A program made the translations under genes and the position numbers. Positions 54,905 to 64,000 of a stretch of DNA of 64,000 bases are shown here, piece by piece. How positions within the stretch are numbered: the stretch's first letter is position 1; each line of letters begins with the position of its first letter. The notes under the pieces are model-generated. The model worked only from the letters and a program-made list of their open reading frames with translations. It made no database searches and had not been told where the DNA came from. Origin of the DNA: Anisodus tanguticus (Eukaryota; Streptophyta; Magnoliopsida; Solanales; Solanaceae); contig CM067555.1 of the NCBI GenBank assembly GCA_034509755.1, positions 47,264,255 to 47,328,254 on the forward strand. The letters run 5' to 3'.

Positions 54905-56820
54905 CTTGGGGGAGTAGTGGGGATGCGACCGGTATGTGGGATAGGACAGCCAGTTTCATTCGAGAGGTAGCTAGAGAAGTGCTTGGGGTCTCGAGAGGTA
55001 GCCGTGGTGGGCATCGAGGGGACTGGTGGTGGAATGATAAAGTTCAAGAGAAGGTGGAAGCGAAGAAAGCGGCGTATGCGAAATTGGTATAAAGCAAGGA
55101 TGAAGTGGATAAGTGGACGAATAGGGAAATGTATAAGATGGTGAGGAAGGAGGCGAAGCTTGCATTTACGACGGCGAAAACGACGGTTTTTAAACGCATG
55201 TATGTGGAATTAGAGGAGAAATACGGGGATAGGAAGTTGTACATACTAGCCAAGGCGAGGGAGAAGAGGGCCCGTGACTTGGATCACATGAGGTGCATCA
55301 AGGATGAGGACGGAAAAGTACTGGTAGGGGTCGCGCATATTAGGTGGAGGTAGCAGTCTTACTTCCATAAACTCTTGAACTAAAAAGGAGATAGAGACAG
55401 TGTGCTTGGAAATCTGGAGCAATCAGGTAGGTACCGGGATTTTGGGTATTGTAGAAGCACTAAGGTTAAGGGCGTTGTTCGCATGATGCGCAGGGGACGA
55501 GTGACCGGGCCTGATGAGATCCCAGTTGAATTTTGGAAGAGCGCAAGCAGGGCAGGTTTGGAGTGGCTGACTGAGTTGTTTAACGTCATTTTTAAGTCGA
55601 CGAGAATGCTCGAAGAATGGAGGTGGAGTACAATGATCCCTTTGTACAAGAACAAATGTGATATCCAGAATTGCAACAACTATAGGGGTATCAAGCTGCT
55701 AAGCCACACTATGAATGTTTGGGAAAGGGACGTGGAGATGAGGGTGAGAAGAGGTGTGTCTATTTTTTAGAACCAGTTTGGATTCATGCCGGGACGTCCG
55801 ACCACAAAAGCCATTCATCTTATTAAGAGGTTGGTGGAGCATTATAGGGAAAGGAAGATAGACTTACATATGGTTTTTATCGACCTCAAGAAGGCATACG
55901 ACAAAGTCCTTAGGGAGGTTCTATGGAGATATTTGGAGGTTAGAGGTGTACATGTGGCATACACTAGGGCGATCAAGGTTATGTATGATGGAGCCAAGAC
56001 CAGGGTACGGATAGTGGGAGGAGACTCAGAGCACTTTTCAGTGTTGATGGGGCTGCACCAGGGATCCACTCTTAGCCCATTCTTATTTGCCTTGGTGATA
56101 GATGGACTGACGCGACAAATCCACGGGGAGATGTCATGGTGTATGTTATTCGCAAATGACATAGTCTTGATTGATGAGACTGGCAACAGAGTAAATGTTA
56201 AGTTAGAGGTTTGGAGACAGACTCTGAAATCTGAAGGGTTTAGGCTGAGTAGGACCAAGACATAATACTTGGAGTGCAAGTTCGGTAACGGGAGAGACCT
56301 TGAGATAGACGTGGAGGTGAGGCATGGTACTCATGTCATTCCAAAGAAAGAAAGTTTTAAGTACATCGAGTCTATTATCTAAGGGGATGGAGAGATTGAC
56401 GACGATGTCACACATCGTATTGGGGCAGAGTGGATGAAATGGAAGCTCGCATATGGAGTCTTATGCGACAAAAAAGTGTCACCAAAACATAAAGGCAAGT
56501 TCTATAGGGCGGTGGTTAGACCGACTATGTTGTATGAGGTGGAGTGTTGGCCAGTCAAGACTTCGCACATCCAAAAAATGAAAGTTGTGGAGATGAAGAT
56601 GTTGAGATGGATGTGCGGGCATACAATTAAGGATAAGATTAGAAATGATGATATCCAGGAAAGAGTGGGAGTTGCCTCGGTGAAAGATAAAATGCGGGAA
56701 GTGAGGTTGAGATTATTTGGACATGTGCAGAGGAGAGACACAAATGCCCCAGTGCGGAGGTATGAGAGGCTGGCTATGGACGGGTTCAAGAGAGGTAGAG
56801 GTAGGCCGAAGAAGTATTGA
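54905..56820 (+). pseudogene. Reverse transcriptase and C-terminal region of the RTE LINE
   Basis: In order: REVLGVSRGSRGGH-like and GDWWWNDKVQEKVEAKKAAY (about 54970-55090), RRGRVTGPDEIPVEFWK (RT block 1), STMIPLYKNKCDIQNCNNYR, NQFGFMPGRPTTKAIHLIKR, MVFIDLKKAYDKV, GLHQGSTLSPFLFALVIDGL, then the active site WCMLFANDIVLIDE where F-A-D-D is expected. It continues to VECWPVKTSHIQKMKVVEMK and GRGRPKKY. In-frame stops occur near 55351, 55382, 55768, 56263 and 56380. Confidence 0.85.
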
Positions 56821-57251
56821 TGAGAGGTGATTAGAAGGGATATGGCGTAGGTACAACTTAATGAGGACATGACCTTAGATAGGGGTTGTGGAGGACACGG
56901 ATTATGGTAGAAGGGTAGTAGATAGTCGAGCATAGTCCTACTTAGGTAGTTGAGCGTAGTCCTACTTACGCTTGCAAACTTGTAGTTGTAGTGTTAGTAT
57001 TGTAGGCCCACTTAGCCTATCATACTAATAGGTGCAGTATTGCTCTATAGTCCCATGTTGCTTGATTTCTGCTGCTATGTGTCCTACTTTGTTTAGCTTA
57101 TTTACGTGCGCTAGTATTGCTTACTTTTCATAATGCGTTATCATAACCTATTCGCTTTTGATACCAACATTTTTATACTGCTTTAAATATTTTCTGAATG
57201 TCTCTCTTGCTTTGTTTTTGTTGTTGCTTTGCTTGTGATTATGCTCTGTCT

Positions 57252-57375
57252 TGAGCCGAGGGTCTCTCGGAAACAACCGCTCTACCTACCAAGGTAGAGG
57301 TAGGATCTGCGTACACACTACCCTCCCTAGACCCCACGTTGTGGGATTTCACTGGGTATGTTGTTGTTGTTGTAG
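57252..57375 (+). repeat. TS-SINE-like 3' tail of the RTE LINE
   Basis: TTGAGCCGAGGGTCTCTCGG, AACAACCGCTCTACCTACC, AAGGTAGAGGTAGG, GATTTCACTGGGTATG and four TTG repeats. The same block recurs at 16.5, 49.6 and 50.45 kb and as a fragment at 34.5 kb. Confidence 0.85.
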
Positions 57376-57534
57376 TAAAAGACATCAACCAAATTTTTTT
57401 AAATCATTCCACAAAATAAAATTAAACATAAAAATACAACATAAAAAAATAAAGATTATTAATTAGAAGTTAATCGATTAATGAGGAATATACTTAGTAG
57501 ATATGTATTTATGATAATGATAATTTTATCTTGA

Positions 57535-57708
57535 AGAAAATAAATTTCTGATTTTGCTTTTTCATTTTCTGCTTCTCTCCAACCGCGGAAGAACTACTTC
57601 TGCTTCTACTTAAAAACAGTTTTATTAATTGACCAAACATCTTAAATACTTAAAAAAGTGTTTTTTCTTAAAAAAATGCTTTTGACCTCAAAACCGTTCG
57701 GTCAAACA
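57535..57708 (-). mobile_element. Right half of the split MITE
   Basis: TTTTCTGCTTCTC, ACTACTTCTGCTTCTACTT, AAAATGCTTTTGACC, and terminal GGTCAAAC, which is the inverse of the GTTTGGCC start at 51568. Together with 51568-51790 it brackets the LINE. Confidence 0.6.
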
Positions 57709-58732
57709 AACTTAATATGTTATACCCAATTCCATTGAGAGAATTTGGGCCTGTATATTTGAGGCCCACTGGACCTTGTCTTCCACCCACCTTGACCCAA
57801 ATAATTTTTTCAGCATTAAAAAAGTTAAGTTAGAAAGTACCAATTGAGACCAAAAACAGATTTAGAAGATCTGCATCTATTCATAACAAAGTGTCTTGCG
57901 TCATTCGCACAAAATATGCCTATTCCGGGGTGGTCTTTAATGTTTGCCCCTCAAATTTGCAATTGTTAATTTTTATTCATCATCATTTTTTAAGGCGACA
58001 TAATTTAGTTTTTCTAAGGCAAATTTACGTGTAACTTCGGCATATGTATCATAGCATCCACACAAATTATGTCGGACAAGGAAAACTTTCAACACTTAAC
58101 ATAATCTAAAAATCGACATTATTAAAATTTCGCTCGGCATAGTTTACGTTTAACTTCGGCATATGTATTATAACATCCACACAAATTATGCTGGACAAGG
58201 CATAATTTTAAACACTCTACATAATCTGAAAAAATACTACAAAACTATGCCACATAACTTAATTCTTACATAATTTATGCCAAGCGAGGTAAAAGTTCAG
58301 TTTACGAAGATAAAAATGTTACCAAAACTATGTCTTGCGAAGCAGGTCTGGATATTTTCATTAATAAATAGTGGGGATAAAAATTAAAGACCGTAGATAT
58401 TAGGGACAAAAATGAAAGACCATTGCGTTTGAAGGGAAATCCGTGAAAAAAAATGAAGTGTCTGCCAAGGTATTTTTTTTTTTTTGTAGATCTTCAACTC
58501 CAATAATTTTTTCCCAACTGAAAATAAACCCACCCGTTTATCATTTCTTTTACATTCACTCATTTTCTTCATTTTTTTCTCCACAAAGACCACTTAGTGT
58601 GAGCTAAAATGGTAAAAGCAACAATGGATGAAATTTAATTTAATATTGATTTTGTTGAAGTTTAATCTGGGAAAGAATTGTCGGGTAAAGATTAAAGAGA
58701 GAAATTTGGGAATTGGGTAAAAGACCAACAAG
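57709..58732. other. Unassigned stretch with a 119-bp tandem repeat
   Basis: No gene seen. AACTTCGGCATATGTAT occurs at 58033 and 58152 and the flanks match as well (CATCCACACAAATTATG, GGACAAGG), giving about two units of 119 bp between 58005 and 58260. Confidence 0.65.
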
Positions 58733-59050
58733 TGATAGAATATTTATTCATAATTGTGTATATTATGTATATGGTAGATGTATATTTAATCATTAATTGT
58801 TGTATATTTAGTCATTAGTTATCATTATTCTAGCATAGGATTATGCTTGTATTTTGGGTATATTTACTATCCATTTGGAATGAAATAATCAAGGAAGAAT
58901 ATTTCTTACATGGTATCAGATTCAGGCTCATTCAAATTCGTTGTTCATCGATGTTGGCCCCAAATCATATTATTCACACTCCAGTTAACAAGATCTGAGC
59001 GTGCGGGAAGTGTTAAGAGTCCCACATCGAATATGGAATGAGCTAACCCA
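58733..59050 (+). mobile_element. LTR plus primer site stub of a copia-type element
   Basis: LTR 58733-58910 (TGATAGAATATTTATTC ... AATATTTCTTACA) is followed at once by the tRNA-Met-type primer site TGGTATCAGATT (58911). About 130 bp of leader follow (GTTGTTCATCGATGTTGG, GAGCGTGCGGG, CCCACATCGAATATGG), matching 9.06-9.19 kb. The rest of the element and the second LTR are missing. Confidence 0.75.
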
Positions 59051-59410
59051 AAAACTCATCATTTGTTCGGATTGTACGTCACAACTCATTTGCATGAAGT
59101 TGAAATCGTTGACAACCATCAGTTAGCCATATACGATGAATTTGTTCTCAGCCCTTATACAAACAATCCATCACATGGTGAAAGAAAGTTAAATTCGAAA
59201 TCGTTACCTTAATTGAAAAGGAGTAGAATGCCGAACCAAAAACCGACAATTTGTTGGAATGGTAGGCTGCAACTCATTTGCATGAAGTCAAGATCGTTAA
59301 CAATCATCAGTTAGCCATATGAGGAAGAATTTGTTCTCAGGTCTTATACAAACCAATCAGTGGGAAAGTTGGCCAAATTTGAAATCCTTACCTTAACTGA
59401 AAGGAGGGAA
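59048..59410. repeat. Two tandem copies of a 188-bp unit
   Basis: CAACTCATTTGCATGAAGT occurs at 59082 and 59270. CATCAGTTAGCCATAT, GAATTTGTTCTCAG and CTTATACAAAC recur at the same spacing. The copies are diverged. They follow the LTR-PBS stub directly. Confidence 0.75.
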
Positions 59411-60740
59411 TACGGAAAAGGGCCAAAATTACCCCTGAACTATTCGAAATAGACCACATATACCATCCGTTTGTTTTTTATACCAAATATATCATCGCCG
59501 TCATTGAGGGACCTCAAATACTCTTCTATTTAAAGGATCGACTTGGATGTTGATAGGGAAGTGACATGTGGAAAAAATTGTCCACATGGTCATCCACCCA
59601 GGCATATGACCCACCCGACCCAAGAGGAGCTCTCTCCTCTTTATTTCCATAGCTGATCGGACCTACCCCATTGGCGGTCTTCTCTGGTGACCGGCAAAAC
59701 GCGGGACATTTGAGCTACCACCACGGATTACACAACCACCAGATCCCTCTCCCTGTTCTATTATTTGCCGCTGTCAGAGTTGATCATCGGACGGCTGGAG
59801 ACGAACCCCCATTAACAACCCATCTCCGGTGATCATTTCCATCTTAATTCTCTGCTTTTCTTCTAAAATTCGAAAAGGAAAGAAAGACAGAAGAATGAAC
59901 AGTAATTACGCTTTTTGCTAGCTTCATCTTACTTTATTTTCTGCTAAGCTCTGGTAAGTCTTCAAAATTAGCAGTTATTAAGCTTCATTTATTTTCCATT
60001 TTCAGCTTTTCCCCTAATAAATTTTTGGGATCTTTTCTTTCTTTTTATTTTTTGTGGTAAAACAGAGAAAAAAAATCTGTTTTTTTTGTTGGCTATGGAG
60101 GGGAGTAACAGTGGTGGGATCAGATGCTCCATCAGATTACCACGTGACACCAAGGACCACTGAGAATCCGACATTCCAGGTTGTTGTCTCACCAACGCCG
60201 GCAAGTGCCATGTTTTCTTCCGATTTGATTTCTTCTAATTTTCTTGTCTTTTATCCTTCTAATTAATTAACAACTAGTAATTAAACCTACTTGTTTATTA
60301 ATTAATTCTTGAATTTCATCACTTTCATCCCAAATTTCCAAAAAAATTGTAAGTGTTGAAATTCGAATTTTCTTCTTTCCTTCTTATTTCTTTAATTTTC
60401 TAAGCTAATTAACAATTAGTAATTGTTCTTACTTGATTGTTAACTAATTCTTGAGTCCGAATTTTCATTTCGTGCCAATTTCTTTTGTGCTTTTCTCTTT
60501 TATTTCGTTATGAATTGCTTGGCTCTTATCCGTTTGTTTTGAGTCGTCCATCATTCCTTAAACAAGAATCTATTCTTCCACAAAGCTTAGCAAATGTGAA
60601 TTGATTGGACAAGTGGTTTCTATACCAACTTTGGAAGAAGCATTAGGCTGTGGTAAACTTGAGTGCAAATACGAGTGATGTGAGGAGCTTTTGCTACTTG
60701 TTTGCTCGTTTTGTAGGTACAAGAAGAGGTGTCATAAGGG
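59411..60740 (+). other. Leader-like non-coding stretch upstream of the gypsy-like ORFs
   Basis: Starts with the repeat motif GGGCCAAAATTACCCCTGAA (59419), followed by AT- and pyrimidine-rich sequence. Near 60717-60775 a readable segment (YKKRCHKGMRHKEL with one stop) leads into the following frame. No LTR was recognised, but the stretch may belong to the same element. Confidence 0.4.
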
Positions 60741-60789
60741 AATGAGACATAAGGAATTATGTCATCCATAGCATTGGAATTCTTACGAT

Positions 60790-62260
60790 GGTGACATGGA
60801 GAGCTATACCGCTAGTAATGGAGGATATTGCTATGCTAGTGATGAGGAATATGAAGGCGACGATGGTCAACATGATCATGGTCAATATGATGGTGAGAAT
60901 TACTACTCCGGAAGAGAATATGGGACAAATGTCTCTCATGGGGCTTATGAAGAAGGTGAAGATGCCTATGGTGAGGACGAAGATGATGAAGGTTTTCATA
61001 CTACATACCATGGATATGGAGGCGACTTGAGGTATATTCATTCCTCACACCTACGTTATGAATCAATTGGAGAAAACTTGCGTGAATTAGGAAATTGTGA
61101 TGAACATGAACCTTGTGGTTATGCGCTTTGTGGTGAATATGGCCAAGAAGGTAGTGAGTTTGAATATGATACTTGTGAAGAACCTTCTAGTAGATATTCA
61201 TGTACATTGACTCGTGATACTTCCTATTCCAAAAAAAATGGTATAACTGTGTGGATTGGACCAAGTAGAAGTCGTCCTAGAAAGAGAAGGGAATATATTT
61301 CCTACTTCAAGAAATACAATGAATCGTGCTACTTATCCTAGAACGAGTGTCCCATGTTCTCGATATGGTTATGATGTTGAAGGTAGGAGGGGAGCATCGG
61401 TAGGCAACAGAAGTAGAGGAAATGTCATGTTTCAAGGAGGAAATGACTCGAAGAGGCAGATTCTTAAAATGAAGGTTAGTGTCTTTGGTTGTGAGGGTTA
61501 CTATCTTATGCTTGATGATGGTAGTCATGGCAACTACATTACACCTCAATCGGTTGAATGGTTGAGGATACCTTGTGTGATGAGACGGGAACCTTACTAT
61601 GATCAAAGAGGTTGATTGATAGGAGCGTGAATGTGTTCATTACACATGGTGAGTACCAAGAAGAGGTTTGGTGTGATGTGTTTCCCATGAATACTTGTCA
61701 CATATGTTTGGGATATCTTTGGTTCCAAAAACATAGGGTCCCATATGAGCAAGAATGGTACAAGTGCATAGTGGATGCTAGAGGGAAACTTCTATTTCCA
61801 CCCATGCATCCTAATCTCGAGGCGAATGCAAGTAAGAAACATTCCAACATAGAGTGGCCAACTTTGTGTACAAAATATAGTGAAGAAGATTACTTCGAAT
61901 GGGAACACAAGTTGGATGAGATCTTTAAATGCTACAACTACTTGGAAGAGAAGAAAGTGAAGCTAGCTTCTAACACCCTAAGAGGAGCCCTTATTAAACA
62001 TTAGGAGCATGAGAAGGTAAAGGGGCACCCAATTGAGACTTGGAATGCCTTGAAGGAATTTTGGAGGTGTCGTTTAAAGGAGAGAACCAAACACATTCCG
62101 AAAAGGAAAGAACCACTACAAGAAGAGAAGGTTACTCCAAGTGAAGCCAAATGGAAAGAAGAAGTGAAGGGTTCAGCAAATCCTTCACAAGAGATTCTTA
62201 GCACTTGCCCCAACTCCCATGATTATTTTTTTTTGGATTTTCAAAATAGAAGAACCTAGA
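60790..62260 (+). pseudogene. Ty3/gypsy-like protein with protease-like part before a Gag-like part
   Basis: Frame 1 (60796-61341) is strongly acidic and Tyr/Gly-rich (GGYCYASDEEYEGDDGQHDH) and ends with SRPRKRREYISYFKKYNES. After a frame change, 61256-61615 and 61612-62004 encode a retroviral-type aspartic protease region: LMLDDGSHGNYITPQSVEWL (D-D-G instead of D-S/T-G), then VWCDVFPMNTCHICLGYLWF. Directly after, EEDYFEWEHKLDEIFKCYNY and EEKKVKLASNTLRGALIKH, HPIETWNALKEFW resemble the gypsy Gag core, which normally lies before the protease. Stops near 61613 and 62002 break it. It may be a rearranged element or a recurring non-autonomous family; I cannot decide without a search. Confidence 0.6.
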
Positions 62261-62292
62261 TTAAGAATTTTAGATACAATCCTTTAGCCTAA

Positions 62293-62304
62293 GCTCTGAT
62301 ACCA
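62293..62304 (-). other. Minus-strand primer-binding-site-like sequence
   Basis: Minus strand TGGTATCAGAGC, the complement of the 3' end of tRNA-Met initiator and the standard primer site of copia elements. It would belong to a minus-strand element whose LTR would lie at higher coordinates (62305 onward), but no matching LTR could be confirmed. Confidence 0.5.
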
Positions 62305-62474
62305 AATGATACGATCCGACTTGGGAACGTATGAAAATAACAATCAAATATGCAGAATTAAACAACACAAAGTAAGATAGAGACTTGAAATCAAGTAACT
62401 GATCACAAATCAAGGGAGAAGAGACTTGAACTCACCCACTCATACTATCTCACCTATACCTAAACACCCACCGT

Positions 62475-64000
62475 ATGGAAACCCGTGCTCAGCACAGGAT
62501 TTTCAAATCGAAAGTACACTTTAACCTATCCACTCATACTATCTCATCTATACCTAAAAACACAAAATTAGTCAAGGCTGACCTGAATTGGAATGCGGCC
62601 ATGCGTGAGAAATTTAATGGGCTCACTTCACATCGCACTTGGGATCTTGTCCCGAGACTAGAGGGGTGAATGTGATTCGTTGCATGTGGCTATATCGTCA
62701 CAAATTCAGAGATAGTGGGAGCTTGAACGCCATAAGGCGAGACTTGTGGCAAATGGCACGGGGAAACAAGAGGGAGTTGATTGTGGTGAGACCTTCAGTC
62801 CAGTGGTTAAACCAGCCAATATTCGCACTGTTTTGAGCATAGCTATGGGAAAGAACTGGCCGATTCATCAACTTGATATGAAAAATGCATTTTTACATGA
62901 GAATTTGAAAGAAACAGTATATGCACCGTCTGGCTTTGTGCATCCAGATGCTCCTCAATATGTCTGTCGTCTTCGAAAGTCACTCTATGGCTTGAAACAA
63001 GCCCCCATGGCTTCGTATGAGTGCTTTGCCACTTACATCATGCATATCGGGTTCGTGTGCAGCAAAAGTGATAATTCACTTTTTATTTTTCATCGAGGTA
63101 ATGACACTGCATATCTTTTGCTCTATGTGGATGATATTGTTCTGACTGCCTCATCTGATGTGCTGAAACACGAAATTATTACCCTGCTCAAATTCGAATT
63201 TGCTATGACATACTTGGGTAAGTTGAGTTATTTTTCAGGGATTTCAGTGACCAGATACGAAAATGCAATGTTCATGTGTCAACGAAAGTATGCCGAAGAA
63301 ATTACTTACAGGGCTAAAATGGCAAACGCAATATCATGTCCACTCCAGTCGACTCGATGTCTAAACTCAGTGCCGATGACAGGGATCCTATGCTCGATCC
63401 TTCTCTTTATAGGAGTCTTGCTGGTGCACTTCATTATCTTACCTTTACTAGGCCCGATATTGCATATGTCGTTTAGCAGGTGTGTTTGTTCATGCATGCT
63501 CCCAAGGAGCCTCACTTTACCGCTCTTAAACGTATCATTCGGTACGTTAAGGGTACTCTTGACTACATATTACATATTCATCCCTCTGCACCGACCAGGC
63601 TGATATCATATACGGACGATTGGGGCGGCTGTTCAGACACACGTCGATCTACTTCCGATTACTGTGTATTTTTGGGTGATAATCTCATCTCATGGTCTGC
63701 CAAACGGCAAGCCACACTTTTCCGGTCAAGTGCAGAAGCAGAATATAGAGGCGTTGCGAACGTTGTTGCCGAGATCTACTAGCTCATAAACCTTCTTCTA
63801 GAGCTTCGTTGTCCCTTACGTAAGGCATCTCTTGTCTAATGTGATAACATATCTGCTGTTTACTTGTCTCATAACATGATCCAGCATCAGCGAACCAAAC
63901 ATATTGAGATGGATATTCATTTTGTTCGTGAGAAGGTTGCCATAGGTCATGTTAGGGTGTTACGTGTTCCTTCTTCATATCAATACGCAGATATATTTAC
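62475..64000 (+). pseudogene. Copia element D, pol fragment running off the window
   Basis: Linker METRAQHRIFKSKVHFNLST (62475), RT with VDCGETFSPVVKPANIRTVL, HQLDMKNAFLHENLKE, LYGLKQAP and catalytic LLLYVDDIVLTASS (about 63115-63155), then RNase H with LISWSAKRQATLFRSSAEAE (about 63680-63740) and YCDNIS / QHQRTKHIEMDIHFVREK in later frames to 64000. Same family as elements B and C. A frameshift near 63330 and stops (for example after AEIY) break it. Gag, protease and integrase core are absent on the left. Confidence 0.85.

Larger units (their letters stand above)
51937..57375 (+). mobile_element. RTE-type LINE, 5'-truncated and inactive, interrupted by a solo LTR
   Basis: Coding remnants run from about 51937 (DLCKDCKVIPREYLTTRH) through EKKMRVVDNRLRIKWG to 52131, and resume after the solo LTR at 54905. 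The endonuclease domain is missing. The 3' end (57252-57375) is the TS-SINE-like block ending in TTG repeats (GGTATGTTGTTGTTGTTGTAG), which in Solanaceae is shared between RTE LINEs and TS SINEs. Several stops and an altered active site make it non-functional. Confidence 0.85.

Noticed and set aside
60788..61030. 80-codon Met-rich frame
   Set aside because: It is the shifted frame of the acidic gypsy-like ORF beginning at 60796; Met richness comes from GATGG/ATGG repeats.
1..64000. Endogenous pararetrovirus or other viral sequence
   Set aside because: All reverse transcriptases seen carry copia, gypsy or RTE features with LTRs or LINE tails; I saw no movement-protein or caulimovirid-like coat-protein region.

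Overview
This window looks like plant nuclear DNA, most probably from the nightshade family (Solanaceae). It is AT-rich. Three protein genes have plant-type GT-AG introns, and there is one nuclear-type tRNA-Lys(CTT) gene. Most of the rest is layered transposable elements: Ty1/copia and Ty3/gypsy LTR retrotransposons, an RTE-type LINE, tRNA-derived and TS-type SINEs, Stowaway-like and other foldback MITEs. The family assignment is an inference from the TS-SINE/RTE-LINE tail with its TTG repeats and from the SINE types; no database was searched.

Layout. 1-2.7 kb: intergenic, one short tandem repeat and one old SINE. 2.7-6.1 kb (minus): an eight-exon gene model for a mitochondrial ICT1/RF-1-like protein that seems to lack the GGQ motif, followed by a broken copy of its first exon (6.7-7.1 kb). 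7.6-9.3 kb: a dispersed repeat split by a tRNA-derived SINE, then LTR debris. 10.06-15.75 kb: a copia element (B) inserted in the LTR of a second, internally deleted copia (A). 16-17 kb: inverted copy of the 7.6-kb repeat, TS SINE, MITE. 18.1 kb: tRNA-Lys (minus). 20.0-24.0 kb: truncated minus-strand copia. 24.5-25.6 kb: lone LTR. 27.2 kb: Stowaway MITE. 28.7-31.2 kb: truncated minus-strand copia (C) interrupted by a 314-bp foldback made of two opposed LTRs. 32.5-46.0 kb (plus): a cornichon-family gene whose 420-nt coding sequence is spread over 13.4 kb, with a TRIM-like element in intron 1 and a 6.6-kb copia in intron 2. 47.3-50.9 kb (minus): a complete RRP42 exosome-subunit gene. 51.6-57.7 kb: probable MITE halves around an RTE LINE that contains a 2.77-kb solo gypsy LTR. 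58-59.4 kb: short tandem repeats and an LTR-PBS stub. 59.4-62.3 kb: Ty3/gypsy-like ORFs with protease before Gag. 62.5-64 kb: a further copia fragment running off the window.

The three genes are housekeeping-type genes that share no pathway: mitochondrial translation rescue (ICT1-like), ER-to-Golgi cargo export (cornichon), and RNA processing or decay (RRP42). Cornichon and RRP42 are convergent, with a hairpin MITE between them.

The most unusual signals are: (1) an array of about ten short stem-loops inside the TRIM in cornichon intron 1, whose stems show compensatory base changes; (2) the foldback made of opposed LTRs, with a 5-bp target duplication; (3) strong depletion of CAG/CTG inside the copia of cornichon intron 2, with CAG-to-CG differences between its two LTRs, which is either an unusual mutation process or a methylation-linked sequencing artefact; (4) the apparent loss of GGQ in the ICT1-like gene.
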